Shown: piece after piece, positions 42,570-51,340 of the stretch
How the letters are laid out: every line of letters starts with the position of its first letter
Numbering within the stretch: the first letter of the stretch is position 1
DNA from: an uncultured Spirochaeta sp.
Lineage (GTDB): Bacteria > Spirochaetota > Spirochaetia > DSM-27196 > Alkalispirochaetaceae
Assembly: GCA_913030605.1 (NCBI GenBank)
Contig: CAJWEZ010000003.1
Location: forward strand, 1 to 64,000
Direction of reading: 5' to 3'
DNA: 64,000 nt
Notes under the pieces: model-generated
Databases searched by the model: none
Seen by the model: the letters and a program-made list of their open reading frames with translations, nothing else
What the model was told of the DNA's origin: nothing
Program-made: the position numbers and the translations under genes

Positions 42570-45500
42570 ATGCCCCGACACAACGCATGCACGAACCGCT
42601 CACACCAACCGACCCGGTCGGTCAGGATCCCCGTGCCGGTTCCGGGGCCTCGCCGGGAGTTTCACGTCTCACGGAACGCCCGCGATACGTACGAATTCCG
42701 GGAAGACTCCTTCTCCGTTGCCGGCCACATCCTCTTTGCGGACGTCCGCGGCGCCCGCGCCCTGGCCATGAAGATGAACACCGTCCGCCGGTCGGCTCTG
42801 CACCCGGACCGGGCGGTCCGGGCGGGCGACATCTACGCTATGGGCCTCATCGACGAGATTTTTCACGCCGTCATCGGCCTGTACCTGCGACAGTACGGTC
42901 GCAGCATCATGGAGCAGCTGGAAACCGCGCTGGCCCACGCCCTGGGAACGGAGGCGCTGGATCGGCTTCTGCTGACGTTCTCCGAACGATTTCCCACCGT
43001 GGCTCACTACCGGAACGCTGAAACCGCCGCCGACAGCCTCTCCCGCACGGTGGACGGGGTCTCGGGCCGACAGGTCGCGCTGGAGGAACTGATCGTACTG
43101 TGGGTCGGAAACCGGAACCCCGCCTACAGCCCCCTCATCGAGCTCTTTGACGAGGAGATCCTCGCGATCGACACACCCTATGCCGCCTTCGCCCGGACGA
43201 TGCAGGAGTTCTTTGCCGAGCGGCCCACGTTCGGAACCGACGACCAGACACTGATCGACCTGCTGCGATCCCCGGCGATCGCCCACCCCGACGACCTGCA
43301 GGCACAGCTGGACTACATCCGCACGCGGTGGGGCACGATCATCGGGGCCTTCCTCGACCGCCTGCTGCGGTCACTGGACATGATCGCCGAGGAGCGCAAG
43401 GCGCGGTTCTTTGGACCGCCGGCGTCGGCGCCGGTGCTGGAGTACGAGTCCGGTGAGGACGACTATGCCCGCTTCAGTCCCGACCGGGACTGGATGCCGC
43501 GCGCCGTGATCATGGCCAAGAGCACCCTCGTCTGGCTCGACCAGCTGTCGCGGCAGTACGGCCGCGAGATTCACACCCTGGACCAGGTACCGGACGAGGA
43601 GCTGGACCTGCTTGCCAGCCGCGGGTTCACAGGCCTCTGGCTCATCGGGCTGTGGGAGCGTTCCGGCGCCTCCAAGCGCATCAAGCATCTATGCGGAAAC
43701 CCCGAGGCCGAAGCGAGCGCCTACTCCCTCTACGATTACGAACTCGCCGACGAACTCGGTGGCTGGGACGCGCTGGACAACCTTCGCCGGCGTCTGTGGC
43801 AGCGGGGCATCCGGATCGCCAGCGACATGGTTCCCAACCATACCGGCATAGACAGCAAATGGGTTCACGAGCACCCGGACTGGTTTATCGGCCTGCCGTA
43901 CTCACCGTTTCCCGGCTACAGCTTCAACGGAGAGAACCTGTCCACCAACCCCGGGGTGGGCATCTACCTCGAGGATCACTACTACGACCGCACCGATGCC
44001 GCGGTGGTGTTCAAACGGGTCGATCACGGCACCGGCGCCACCCGCTACATCTACCACGGCAACGACGGGACCAGCATGCCGTGGAACGACACCGCCCAGC
44101 TCGACTACCTCAACCCGGAGGTCCGGGAGGCGGTCATCCAGACGATCCTGCACGTGGCACGCAACTTCCCCATCATCCGCTTCGACGCGGCGATGACGCT
44201 CGCCAAGAAACACGTCCAGCGCCTGTGGTACCCCGCCCCCGGGCAGGGAGGCGATATCCCCTCCAGGAGCGAACATGGCCTGCCGCAGGCGGAGTTCGAC
44301 GCGGCGATCCCCGAGGAGTTCTGGCGGGAAGTCGTGGACCGCGTGGCGCAGGAGGTGCCGGACACACTGCTCCTGGCGGAGGCGTTCTGGATGATGGAAG
44401 GCTACTTCGTCCGGAACCTGGGCATGCACCGTGTGTACAACAGCGCGTTCATGAACATGCTCAAGAACGAGGAAAACGAGAAGTACCGCCAGACGATCAA
44501 GAATACCCTGGAGTACGACCCGGAGATCCTCAAGCGGTTTGTCAACTTCATGAACAACCCCGATGAGGAAACCGCGGTTGCCCAGTTCGGAACCAGCGAC
44601 AAGTACTTCGGGGTGGCGACCCTCATGGTCACGATGCCGGGTCTGCCGATGTGGGGACACGGCCAGATCGAGGGGTTCGCCGAGAAGTACGGCATGGAGT
44701 ACCGACGTGCGTACTGGGACGAGACCCCGGACGCGGAGCTGATCGACCGGCACAATCGCGAAGTGTTTCCCCTCATGCACCGCCGGTACCTGTTCGCCGA
44801 CGCCGATCATTTTCGACTGTTCGACGTGTACGACGCCAACGGCGACATCCATCCCCACCTGTACGCGTACTCCAACCGCCACCACGAGGAGCGGGCGCTG
44901 GTGCTCTACAACAACTTCTGGGAACGCGCCGACGGATGGATCCATACATCGTCCCCGTTCGTCGAGGACGCCACCGTACCGCAGGACCAGCGAACGCTCC
45001 GGACCGAACAGCTCGGGCCGGCGCTGGGCCTTACACACTCCTGGAAGCACTTTGCGATCCTGCAGGAACAGCGCAGCGGCCTGTGGTTCATCCGCAACAG
45101 TGGCGAAATCTGCGAGCGGGGCCTGTTCGTGTCCCTCAACGGGTACGAGAGTCAGGTGTTTCTGAACGTGTACGAGGTGGAGGACAACCAGTACTCGCAC
45201 TACGCGCGCCTCGCCGACTCCCTCAACGGCGCCGGCACCCGGGATGTCCAGCGGGCGCTCAAACGCCTGCTGTTGCAGCCGCTGCACGACGCGTTCGGCG
45301 TGGTTGCCAACACCGGGGTGTTGCGCTCGCTGGCGACGGCGCTGGGCAGCGAACGCGACGGCGTCGACTGGCGACAGCTCTCGGAGGAGTACCGCGGGTT
45401 CCTGGGCATCGCCAGTCAGTTCTGCGAACACACCACCCGCATCGAGGATGCGGTGCAGCTCTTTGAGCATACCGGTGACGCCCTCATGCGGCTCCCGCAA

Positions 45501-46244
45501 CTGGTGCACCGCGCCCCGGACAACGTGGGAGCGCTCATCGAGTCCCATCTGCAGTCGGGCCGTGAGGACTCGTCGGTATTTCTGGCGCTGGCCCTGCTGA
45601 TCCCCCTGGATGTCTTCGTTCAGGGAGAAGAGGATCTGACGCCGGCGGTTGCGGGTTTCCGGGCGCTGGATCAGGCAGCCGAGTGGGAGCTGGTGACGCA
45701 GCTTCAGGAACTGCTCTCGCATCTGTCGGCGGAGGGGGCGCTCCCCAGCTACTGGGAGGCGCTGGTGAAGGTGGTGCTGGCGCACCACAACTGGTGGGCC
45801 TACACCCGGGACGCCGAACAGAACCGCTCGGCGCTCACCGTACTCGAGACGCTGCTCGCCGACTCCCACGTGGAGGACTTCCTCCAGGTCCACGTGCACA
45901 ACGGGGTGACCTGGTACAACAAGGAAGCGTTTGAACTCATGATCGACTGGCTCATGGTCGTCGGCGCCTGGCATGAACTGACCGGGGCCGTCGCCACCGG
46001 CACGCGCATCGGGTGGACGGCAATCGTCGCCGAAACCACCGCGATGGCGGAAATCTACAGGGAATGGCAGCGGGCGGAGCGCAACAGCGAGTTCCGCGTC
46101 GACGCCCTCCTGGCGGCGCTCGAACCAACAGCGAAAAAGACCTCCCCGCGGCGCAAACCATCGTCGTCCGGCACCGGGTCGAAGAAAAAGAAAACGCCAC
46201 GTTCGAAGAAAGGGAACACATCCGGTGACGCTCACACAGAATAG
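42570..46244 (+). CDS. Large GH13 alpha-amylase-family protein with long flanking domains
   Basis: A 1224-residue protein. Residues about 40-290 are helical with no recognised family. A GH13 barrel occupies about 330-800: SDMVPNHTG near 419, IIRFDAAMTLAKKH near 536 (nucleophile Asp), LLLAEAFW near 600 (acid/base Glu) and MNNPDEETA near 662, where most members have NHD. A C-terminal helical region of about 350 residues (LARLADSLNGAG-like onward) is also unassigned, and the last 40 residues are Lys/Ser/Arg-rich. No signal peptide, so cytoplasmic. AAGGAGG precedes the ATG. Co-transcribed with malQ; probably acts on glycogen or maltodextrin. Confidence 0.85.
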   Translation: MPRHNACTNRSHQPTRSVRIPVPVPGPRREFHVSRNARDTYEFREDSFSVAGHILFADVRGARALAMKMNTVRRSALHPDRAVRAGDIYAMGLIDEIFHAVIGLYLRQYGRSIMEQLETALAHALGTEALDRLLLTFSERFPTVAHYRNAETAADSLSRTVDGVSGRQVALEELIVLWVGNRNPAYSPLIELFDEEILAIDTPYAAFARTMQEFFAERPTFGTDDQTLIDLLRSPAIAHPDDLQAQLDYIRTRWGTIIGAFLDRLLRSLDMIAEERKARFFGPPASAPVLEYESGEDDYARFSPDRDWMPRAVIMAKSTLVWLDQLSRQYGREIHTLDQVPDEELDLLASRGFTGLWLIGLWERSGASKRIKHLCGNPEAEASAYSLYDYELADELGGWDALDNLRRRLWQRGIRIASDMVPNHTGIDSKWVHEHPDWFIGLPYSPFPGYSFNGENLSTNPGVGIYLEDHYYDRTDAAVVFKRVDHGTGATRYIYHGNDGTSMPWNDTAQLDYLNPEVREAVIQTILHVARNFPIIRFDAAMTLAKKHVQRLWYPAPGQGGDIPSRSEHGLPQAEFDAAIPEEFWREVVDRVAQEVPDTLLLAEAFWMMEGYFVRNLGMHRVYNSAFMNMLKNEENEKYRQTIKNTLEYDPEILKRFVNFMNNPDEETAVAQFGTSDKYFGVATLMVTMPGLPMWGHGQIEGFAEKYGMEYRRAYWDETPDAELIDRHNREVFPLMHRRYLFADADHFRLFDVYDANGDIHPHLYAYSNRHHEERALVLYNNFWERADGWIHTSSPFVEDATVPQDQRTLRTEQLGPALGLTHSWKHFAILQEQRSGLWFIRNSGEICERGLFVSLNGYESQVFLNVYEVEDNQYSHYARLADSLNGAGTRDVQRALKRLLLQPLHDAFGVVANTGVLRSLATALGSERDGVDWRQLSEEYRGFLGIASQFCEHTTRIEDAVQLFEHTGDALMRLPQLVHRAPDNVGALIESHLQSGREDSSVFLALALLIPLDVFVQGEEDLTPAVAGFRALDQAAEWELVTQLQELLSHLSAEGALPSYWEALVKVVLAHHNWWAYTRDAEQNRSALTVLETLLADSHVEDFLQVHVHNGVTWYNKEAFELMIDWLMVVGAWHELTGAVATGTRIGWTAIVAETTAMAEIYREWQRAERNSEFRVDALLAALEPTAKKTSPRRKPSSSGTGSKKKKTPRSKKGNTSGDAHTE

Positions 46245-46980
46245 CAGCAAACAGTTTTCCGAGGAGGTGCGCGTCCCAAGCTACCTCTGCGGCCCCGACG
46301 ACCAGCTCAGGCTGGATGGGGTCGCGCGCCTGCTTCAGGAGGCGGCGTGGCAGCACGCCGAGCGCCTCGGCTTCGCGTTTACCGAGGAGGAGATCTCGCT
46401 GTTCTGGGTGCTGCATCGCATCCGGGTGCATTTTCATCGCCCTCCGCAGTGGAACGACCTCGTCACCGTGACCACGTGGCCCAGTGGCATGGAGCGCCTG
46501 TATGCGCTCCGCGAGGTTCGCATCGACGGCGACGACGGCGAACCGCTGGTTGACCTGTCGAGCGCGTGGATCATCCTCGACGCCGTCCGCCGCCGTCCCG
46601 TGCGTCCCGAACGCCACCTTCCCGCCGACCGGATTCTCGAGGAACGGCTCCTGAGCCTTCCGACCGGCAAAACGACGGCGCTCCCGGAGGAGATCGTGAA
46701 CGCGCAGCTCGCGGAACGCGAATGGCACCGCGTGCGCCCCAGTGACACCGACCGGAACCGTCACGTGAACAACGGGCGGTACCTGCAGTGGCTGTATGAC
46801 GAGGCACCGGACATTCTTGCGGATGCACGGGAGGGTATCGCGTCGTTCCTCTCGGAAACCCACGTGGGCCAGACCTACTGCGTCGCCGACGATCCCGGGC
46901 GTGGCATCGCCGAGGTGTGGACGCGCGACGCGGAGGGCGCTCTTGCCGTCGCCTGCAGGTTCAATCTCGATGGCGAATAG
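46225..46980 (+). CDS. Acyl-ACP thioesterase
   Basis: A 251-residue double-hotdog protein of the FatA/FatB family, which releases fatty acids from acyl-ACP. The first hotdog contains LDGVARLLQEAAWQHAERLG and WVLHRIRVHFHRPPQWND; the second has PSDTDRNRHVNNGRYLQW with the catalytic Asn/His. GTG start within the last 20 bp of the GH13 gene, so translation is coupled to it. Last gene of the malQ operon; the link between glucan breakdown and fatty acid release is unexplained. Confidence 0.9.
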   Translation: MTLTQNSSKQFSEEVRVPSYLCGPDDQLRLDGVARLLQEAAWQHAERLGFAFTEEEISLFWVLHRIRVHFHRPPQWNDLVTVTTWPSGMERLYALREVRIDGDDGEPLVDLSSAWIILDAVRRRPVRPERHLPADRILEERLLSLPTGKTTALPEEIVNAQLAEREWHRVRPSDTDRNRHVNNGRYLQWLYDEAPDILADAREGIASFLSETHVGQTYCVADDPGRGIAEVWTRDAEGALAVACRFNLDGE

Positions 46981-47041
46981 TGCTTATCAGGCGTTTGTGA
47001 AAACCCGATACTAGAACATGGGTATGTGAGTTCGGTATGAG

Positions 47042-47076
47042 GGTGTCTTGACACCATTTGGCACGAGCGGTATCTA
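47042..47076 (+). promoter_or_regulatory. Promoter of the EIIA-like gene with palindrome at -35
   Basis: TTGACA (47048-47053), a 17-bp spacer and TATCTA (47071-47076). The -35 is inside the palindrome GGTGTC-TT-GACACC (47042-47055), a possible repressor site. ATGs at 47081 and 47087 lie 4 and 10 nt past the -10. Confidence 0.65.
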
Positions 47077-47086
47077 TACGATGGGT

Positions 47087-47602
47087 ATGAATTCAGTGGA
47101 AGGCAGTTCCTTTTTCGCTCCCGGCAGCGTTATCTGGGACCTGCAGAGCACCAACAACCTTGACGCCATTCGCGAAACCATTCAGCGAACCACCGTCTTC
47201 CACGCCATTCAGGGTTTGAACGTCGACGCATTTGCGGAAACGGTCGTGAGACGGGAGCTGGAACAATCCACCGGCTTCGGCCACGGTATCGCGATTTCCC
47301 ACGGTCGAACGGATCAGGTACCCACAAGCGAGATCGCCCTGGGCGTATCGCGTCACGGGATCGAGTTTCACGCCTTCGACGGGCGACCGGTCCATCTGCT
47401 GTTCGTGGTGGCAAGCCATCCGGACCGGCAGATAGACTATCTGCGCATTCTGTCGTCGCTCGCGACGATGGCGCGGAACGAACTATTCCGCCGGGAGCTG
47501 CTGTCCTGCCTCTGCCAGGAAGAGGCGCAGCAGAAAGTCTTCACGGCGTTCAGTGGTGTACTGCAGCGCAACGTAGCCGTTCAGAGCTACCGCGCCAGCT
47601 AG
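47087..47602 (+). CDS. PTS EIIA-Ntr/fructose-type domain protein
   Basis: A 171-residue single-domain EIIA (PtsN-like). The phosphorylatable His lies in FGHGIAISHG, where typical members read G-x-A-x-PH, so the Pro is replaced by Ser. ELEQSTGFG before it and EIALGVSRHGIEFHAFDGRP after it fit the family. PtsN proteins take phosphate from a PTS chain and regulate rather than transport. No EI, HPr or EIIBC gene is nearby. ATG 47087 is used; 47081 is an alternative. Confidence 0.85.
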   Translation: MNSVEGSSFFAPGSVIWDLQSTNNLDAIRETIQRTTVFHAIQGLNVDAFAETVVRRELEQSTGFGHGIAISHGRTDQVPTSEIALGVSRHGIEFHAFDGRPVHLLFVVASHPDRQIDYLRILSSLATMARNELFRRELLSCLCQEEAQQKVFTAFSGVLQRNVAVQSYRAS

Positions 47603-47618
47603 TACACCTTTTTTTTTT
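47555..47618 (+). terminator. Long intrinsic terminator overlapping the EIIA-like gene
   Basis: Outer arms GGTGTACT (47555-47562) and AGTACACC (47601-47608), with inner GCGC/GCGC and GTAGC/GCTAC pairs, followed by T10 (47609-47618). The 5' half is inside the coding sequence and the TAG stop is in the 3' arm. Confidence 0.82.
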
Positions 47619-47643
47619 GATTCAGAACCGATCCGGCGACAAG

Positions 47644-47659
47644 TACGGAGATTTCCGTA
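47644..47659. repeat. Small palindrome upstream of the lipoprotein gene
   Basis: TACGGA and TCCGTA arms with a 4-nt loop in the 108-bp gap before 47711. No confident promoter was found in this gap. Confidence 0.4.
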
Positions 47660-47710
47660 TGGTATTCCTGCGCTGACCGCGGCATTGTTCACGCCGGAGG
47701 CCCGCAATCG

Positions 47711-48994
47711 ATGACACACCCCGGACACATCGCCAGTCACACCGTCGCAGTGTGTGCAGTCCTCATTCTGGCGGGCTGCGCGCAGCCGACCCAGCCGGTC
47801 GACGAACCCCAACCGGAGACGCGGCCGTTCTACCTCGGTTTCACGCCGTGGCCCTACCGCAGCGATTCCGACTACATGGAGATCGTCTACACCTACGACC
47901 TCGTTCAGGAGTACGGAGACATCGTCACGCACCACTTCCAGCAGGGGATCCCGTATCCGGAGGCCTACGCGATGCGTTCTGATCCCCAGGCGACGGGTCT
48001 CCCGGGCTACGACGCCGGGTCCGGCAATCACTCCCTCGTCTATGCGGAGGTCGACCTCAGGATCGGCCAAACCGACGCCGGGGGGCGTGTGTACCTGGCG
48101 ATCGACTGCGTGGACTCTCTACGGAAGAACCTCGTGGGGTACTACGGTGACGACTGGGACTCCGACGGATCGACGGAACAGCAGCCACGCCCGGCTCCCT
48201 GGGACACCGCGTCCTTCTCCGAACAGCGCGTCGCGGACGCGTACGTCAGCTATGCCCGCGCCGTCATCGACGCGTTCTCCGACGCGGGGCTGGAGGTTGC
48301 GTACTTCAACTACGCCTCTGAGATCAGCGACCTTCTCCTCAACGATCCCGATGAGTTTGACGACTTTCTGGTGTTTGCGGACCGGGTGCATTCACAGCTC
48401 GAGGCGGCCTACCCGTCCCTGCCGCTCATGATCTCCGTGGCGGCCAAACACCCGCACTCGTCCGAGACTGCGGAGATCCGTTCGCGAATGGACGATCTGA
48501 CCGACGACATCGACGTCCTCGGCGTGAGTGTGTATCCCTACGCGTTCTTTCAGCCGGCGATTGAGGACCCCGACGACCTGCCGACGGACTGGCTCTCAGC
48601 CGTTGCCGACATGGCACCGAACACCCCGGTTGCCGTTACCGAGACCGGGTGGATCGCCGAGGACCTGTCCATACCGGCATTCCCGCTCCAACGCAGCGCC
48701 TCCGAGGACAGGCAGGCGGCGTACGCTGACACGCTGCTCCGGGAGGCGGCCCGGCTGGACGCGGAGTTCGTCGTCTGGTTTTCGCTGATTGACTACAGTT
48801 ATTTCTGGGACAACACGCTCGGCCGGGACGATCTCTCGGCAATCTGGCGGGACACCGGGCTCCTCGACTACGATGGCGTGACCGATCTCGCCGCCGGAAC
48901 GGACCTGACCTCGGTGTCGATCGACGCGGCAGGCCTCAGCGAGCGCCAGGCCGCCGGCGTCTGGGGCGACTGGCTCGCGCTGCCCCACGACTAG
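47711..48994 (+). CDS. Lipoprotein with glycoside-hydrolase (clan GH-A) appearance
   Basis: A 427-residue lipoprotein; the signal peptide ends in the lipobox LILAGC (residues 17-22). The mature part looks like a TIM barrel of clan GH-A type: FYLGFTPWPY at the start, FNYASEI near residue 200 (possible acid/base Glu), DVLGVSVYPYAFF near 270 and AVTETGW near 313 (possible nucleophile Glu). It resembles GH53-like or unclassified hydrolases, but I cannot name the substrate. GGAGG lies 13 nt before the ATG. Its stop overlaps the stop of the convergent LuxR gene. Confidence 0.7.
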   Translation: MTHPGHIASHTVAVCAVLILAGCAQPTQPVDEPQPETRPFYLGFTPWPYRSDSDYMEIVYTYDLVQEYGDIVTHHFQQGIPYPEAYAMRSDPQATGLPGYDAGSGNHSLVYAEVDLRIGQTDAGGRVYLAIDCVDSLRKNLVGYYGDDWDSDGSTEQQPRPAPWDTASFSEQRVADAYVSYARAVIDAFSDAGLEVAYFNYASEISDLLLNDPDEFDDFLVFADRVHSQLEAAYPSLPLMISVAAKHPHSSETAEIRSRMDDLTDDIDVLGVSVYPYAFFQPAIEDPDDLPTDWLSAVADMAPNTPVAVTETGWIAEDLSIPAFPLQRSASEDRQAAYADTLLREAARLDAEFVVWFSLIDYSYFWDNTLGRDDLSAIWRDTGLLDYDGVTDLAAGTDLTSVSIDAAGLSERQAAGVWGDWLALPHD

Positions 48995-49935
48995 TCCGCC
49001 GACACCCCGTTGGCCCGCGGTTCGTTCCCCTGCGGAACGGGCGGCTCCAGCGCTCGCACCAGCGCCGTCTTCGATCCGACGCCAAGTTTCCGGTAAATGC
49101 GGTAGACGTGCGTCTTTACCGTCCCGTAGGAGACGTGAAGCCGATCGGCGATCACCTGGTACGTAAGCCCCTCTGACAGCAGCAGAGCCACCTCCCGCTC
49201 CCGGGCGGTGAGCGTGTCCGCGGCGTCCCGGCTCATGTCCCGGGGAGCATCATCGCTCACGGTCGCCTCCTCATGCCCCCCGACCGGAATCCTGCGTCGG
49301 GCAACGATCAGAACCGCGCTCCCACCGAGATAAACGCCCGCCGCGGCGGTGTACCATGCGTTGAGGAGGGACAACCGTTCCGGGGCCGCAACCAGGACTC
49401 CCTCGATCGCCGAAAGACCGACCCAGTACAGCGTCCACAGCAGGAACGGTATGGCAACGCGAGGCGCGCGTGCCCGGAGAGCCAGCAACGCAACCCGCAA
49501 TGACTGGTGCAGCACCATCAGTCGCCCGGCAATGAGCACGAGGAGCGCCGCGAAACCGAGCGACGGCATGTGCACGATCGCCAGTGATGCTCCGGACAGG
49601 GCTCCACCCACGATCCCGTAGGCGAGGAACCAACGCGACATGCGGCGTCCGGTGGATACGACGACGCGAGCCCACCACGCCACCACGATCGCGGACAGCG
49701 GCGCGAGGGCATACTCCATACTCCGAAGGACCGACACCACGGCGACGGAACCGTTCAGTTGGGAGACCAGGTACTGGCCGAATACGACCGTCGCGTACAG
49801 GAGCAGAACTGCGTGCAGCGCGAGGTACCGGCCGATCGCAGGGCGCGACGGGGGCACGGCTGCTTCCACGACGATCGCGACCGACGCGACAACGATCGCT
49901 CCGAACAGAAACAGGAGACCCGCGAGGTCCTCCAT
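48991..49935 (-). CDS. Seven-transmembrane LuxR-type transcription regulator
   Basis: A 314-residue protein with about seven hydrophobic segments (residues 5-220) followed by a LuxR/GerE helix-turn-helix: LTAREREVALLLSEGLTYQV, IADRLHVSYGTVKTHVYRIY. Membrane-bound LuxR regulators of this type presumably sense an envelope or external signal. It begins 19 bp after lysA on the same strand, without a clear ribosome site. It is convergent with the lipoprotein gene and could control it (inference). Confidence 0.85.
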   Translation of the reverse strand: MEDLAGLLFLFGAIVVASVAIVVEAAVPPSRPAIGRYLALHAVLLLYATVVFGQYLVSQLNGSVAVVSVLRSMEYALAPLSAIVVAWWARVVVSTGRRMSRWFLAYGIVGGALSGASLAIVHMPSLGFAALLVLIAGRLMVLHQSLRVALLALRARAPRVAIPFLLWTLYWVGLSAIEGVLVAAPERLSLLNAWYTAAAGVYLGGSAVLIVARRRIPVGGHEEATVSDDAPRDMSRDAADTLTAREREVALLLSEGLTYQVIADRLHVSYGTVKTHVYRIYRKLGVGSKTALVRALEPPVPQGNEPRANGVSAD

Positions 49936-49954
49936 CGGTGGACGACCGGCCCGC

Positions 49955-51223
49955 TCAGCTCACGTCGGGAACGGCGGAGGGCACGCCCTCCCATACGATC
50001 GTCCGGAACAGATCCTCCACCGTTTCTGCCCGCCGAATCAGCCGCACCGATCCGTCCGGACGCAGAAGCAGCTCCGCCGATCGGGTTTTACCGTTGTAGT
50101 TGAACCCCATGGAGTGTCCATGAGCTCCGGTGTCGTGAATCACCACGAGGTCACCGATTTCGATCTCCGGAAGGGACCGATCGATGGCAAACTTGTCGTT
50201 GTTCTCGCACAACGAGCCGGTGACATCGTAGGTAGCCGTCGCCGGAAGGGTTTCCTTGCCCAGGACGGTGATATGGTGGTACGCGCCGTACATACCCGGG
50301 CGCATGAGGTGCGCCATGTTTCCGTCCAGACCGACGTACTGCTTGTAGGTGTCCTTTTTGTGCAGGACCCGGCTCACCAGGTATCCGTAGGGACCGGTGA
50401 TCACGCGGCCGTTCTCCATGACGATTCGCAGCGGATCAAGCCCGGCGGGTCGGATCGTTCGCTCGTACGCGTCGCGTATCCCGTCGGATACGCGCTGGTA
50501 GTCCACTGCGGCCTGGTCGGGCCGGTAGGGAATACCGATGCCGCCACCGAGGTTGACGAACTCGATACGAATGCCGAGTTCCCGCTGCAGCTCGACCACC
50601 AGGTCGAAGAGGATCTGCGCGGTCTCCACGAAATAGTCGGCGTTCAGCTCGTTGGAGGCCACCATCGTGTGCAGCCCGAACCGCCGGGCGCCGTGCTCCC
50701 GCGCCGTGCGGTATCCCTCAAACAACTGGTCGCGGGTGAACCCGTACTTTGCCTCCTCGGGATTGCCGATGATGACGTTGCCGCCTTTGAGAGGACCGGG
50801 ATTGTAGCGCATGCAGATGAGCTCAGGCATGCCGACGTTGGCCGCCAGGTAGTCGACGTGGCTCAGGTCGTCGAGGTTGACAACGGCCCCCAGGTCCACG
50901 GCTTTGGCATACTCGTACGCCGGCGTGTCGTTGGAGGTAAACATGATCTCCTCGCCGCGCACGCCGAGCCGCGACGCCAGTTCCAGTTCCGCCCCGCTGG
51001 AACAGTCGAAGCCCATACCCTCTTCATGGAGAATCGCCATGACGTGCGGATTCGGAAGCGCCTTTACGGCGAAATAGTTCTTGAAACCCGGCATCCACGC
51101 GAACGCCTTCTGAAAGCGGCGCGCGTGACCGCGGATCGCGGCCTCGTCGTAGATGTGAAACGGGGTCGGATAGTCGTGCGTGATCGCTTCGATCTGCTCG
51201 CGGGTAAAGGGAACCTGTCTCAT
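49955..51223 (-). CDS. lysA: Diaminopimelate decarboxylase
   Basis: A 422-residue PLP enzyme of the last step of lysine synthesis. The PLP lysine is in NYFAVKALPNP near residue 50, the phosphate-binding glycines in FVNLGGGIGIPY, and the substrate Cys in SLCENNDKF. The ATG at 51223 is preferred to one at 51235 because it lies 7 nt after a TATGTT box with TTGACC 18 bp further upstream, predicting a leaderless mRNA. The absence of a leader leaves no room for a lysine riboswitch. Confidence 0.93.
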   Translation of the reverse strand: MRQVPFTREQIEAITHDYPTPFHIYDEAAIRGHARRFQKAFAWMPGFKNYFAVKALPNPHVMAILHEEGMGFDCSSGAELELASRLGVRGEEIMFTSNDTPAYEYAKAVDLGAVVNLDDLSHVDYLAANVGMPELICMRYNPGPLKGGNVIIGNPEEAKYGFTRDQLFEGYRTAREHGARRFGLHTMVASNELNADYFVETAQILFDLVVELQRELGIRIEFVNLGGGIGIPYRPDQAAVDYQRVSDGIRDAYERTIRPAGLDPLRIVMENGRVITGPYGYLVSRVLHKKDTYKQYVGLDGNMAHLMRPGMYGAYHHITVLGKETLPATATYDVTGSLCENNDKFAIDRSLPEIEIGDLVVIHDTGAHGHSMGFNYNGKTRSAELLLRPDGSVRLIRRAETVEDLFRTIVWEGVPSAVPDVS

Positions 51224-51230
51224 GCGGCAC

Positions 51231-51260
51231 AACATACGCAGCGGCCCATGACCCGGTCAA
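51231..51260 (-). promoter_or_regulatory. Promoter of lysA, 7 nt before its start codon
   Basis: TTGACC (51260-51255), an 18-bp spacer and TATGTT (51236-51231), then 7 nt to ATG. No Shine-Dalgarno. Confidence 0.65.
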
Positions 51261-51290
51261 GATGCCGGACGCCACGCTGTCTGTCGCCTC

Positions 51291-51340
51291 GGGGTCAGTC
51301 TCGGCGGGGTCGATTGTCGCTGCGGGGTCAATTGTCGCCG
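51291..51340. repeat. Short degenerate tandem repeat at the end of the 51328 gene
   Basis: The block GGGGTC recurs at 51291, 51306 and 51324 (15- and 18-bp steps), with CGATTGTCGC-like sequence between. The stop codon of the secreted-protein gene lies inside the last unit. Confidence 0.6.

Noticed and set aside
43902..46250. Long minus-strand frame opposite the GH13 gene
   Set aside because: Antisense shadow of a gene with all GH13 motifs.
47048..47086. TTG start 39 bp upstream of the EIIA-like gene
   Set aside because: This TTG is the first half of the TTGACA -35 box; ATG 47087 fits the domain and promoter better.
51224..51327. Lysine riboswitch ahead of lysA
   Set aside because: The promoter lies 7 nt before the ATG, leaving no leader, and no L-box-like structure was seen.
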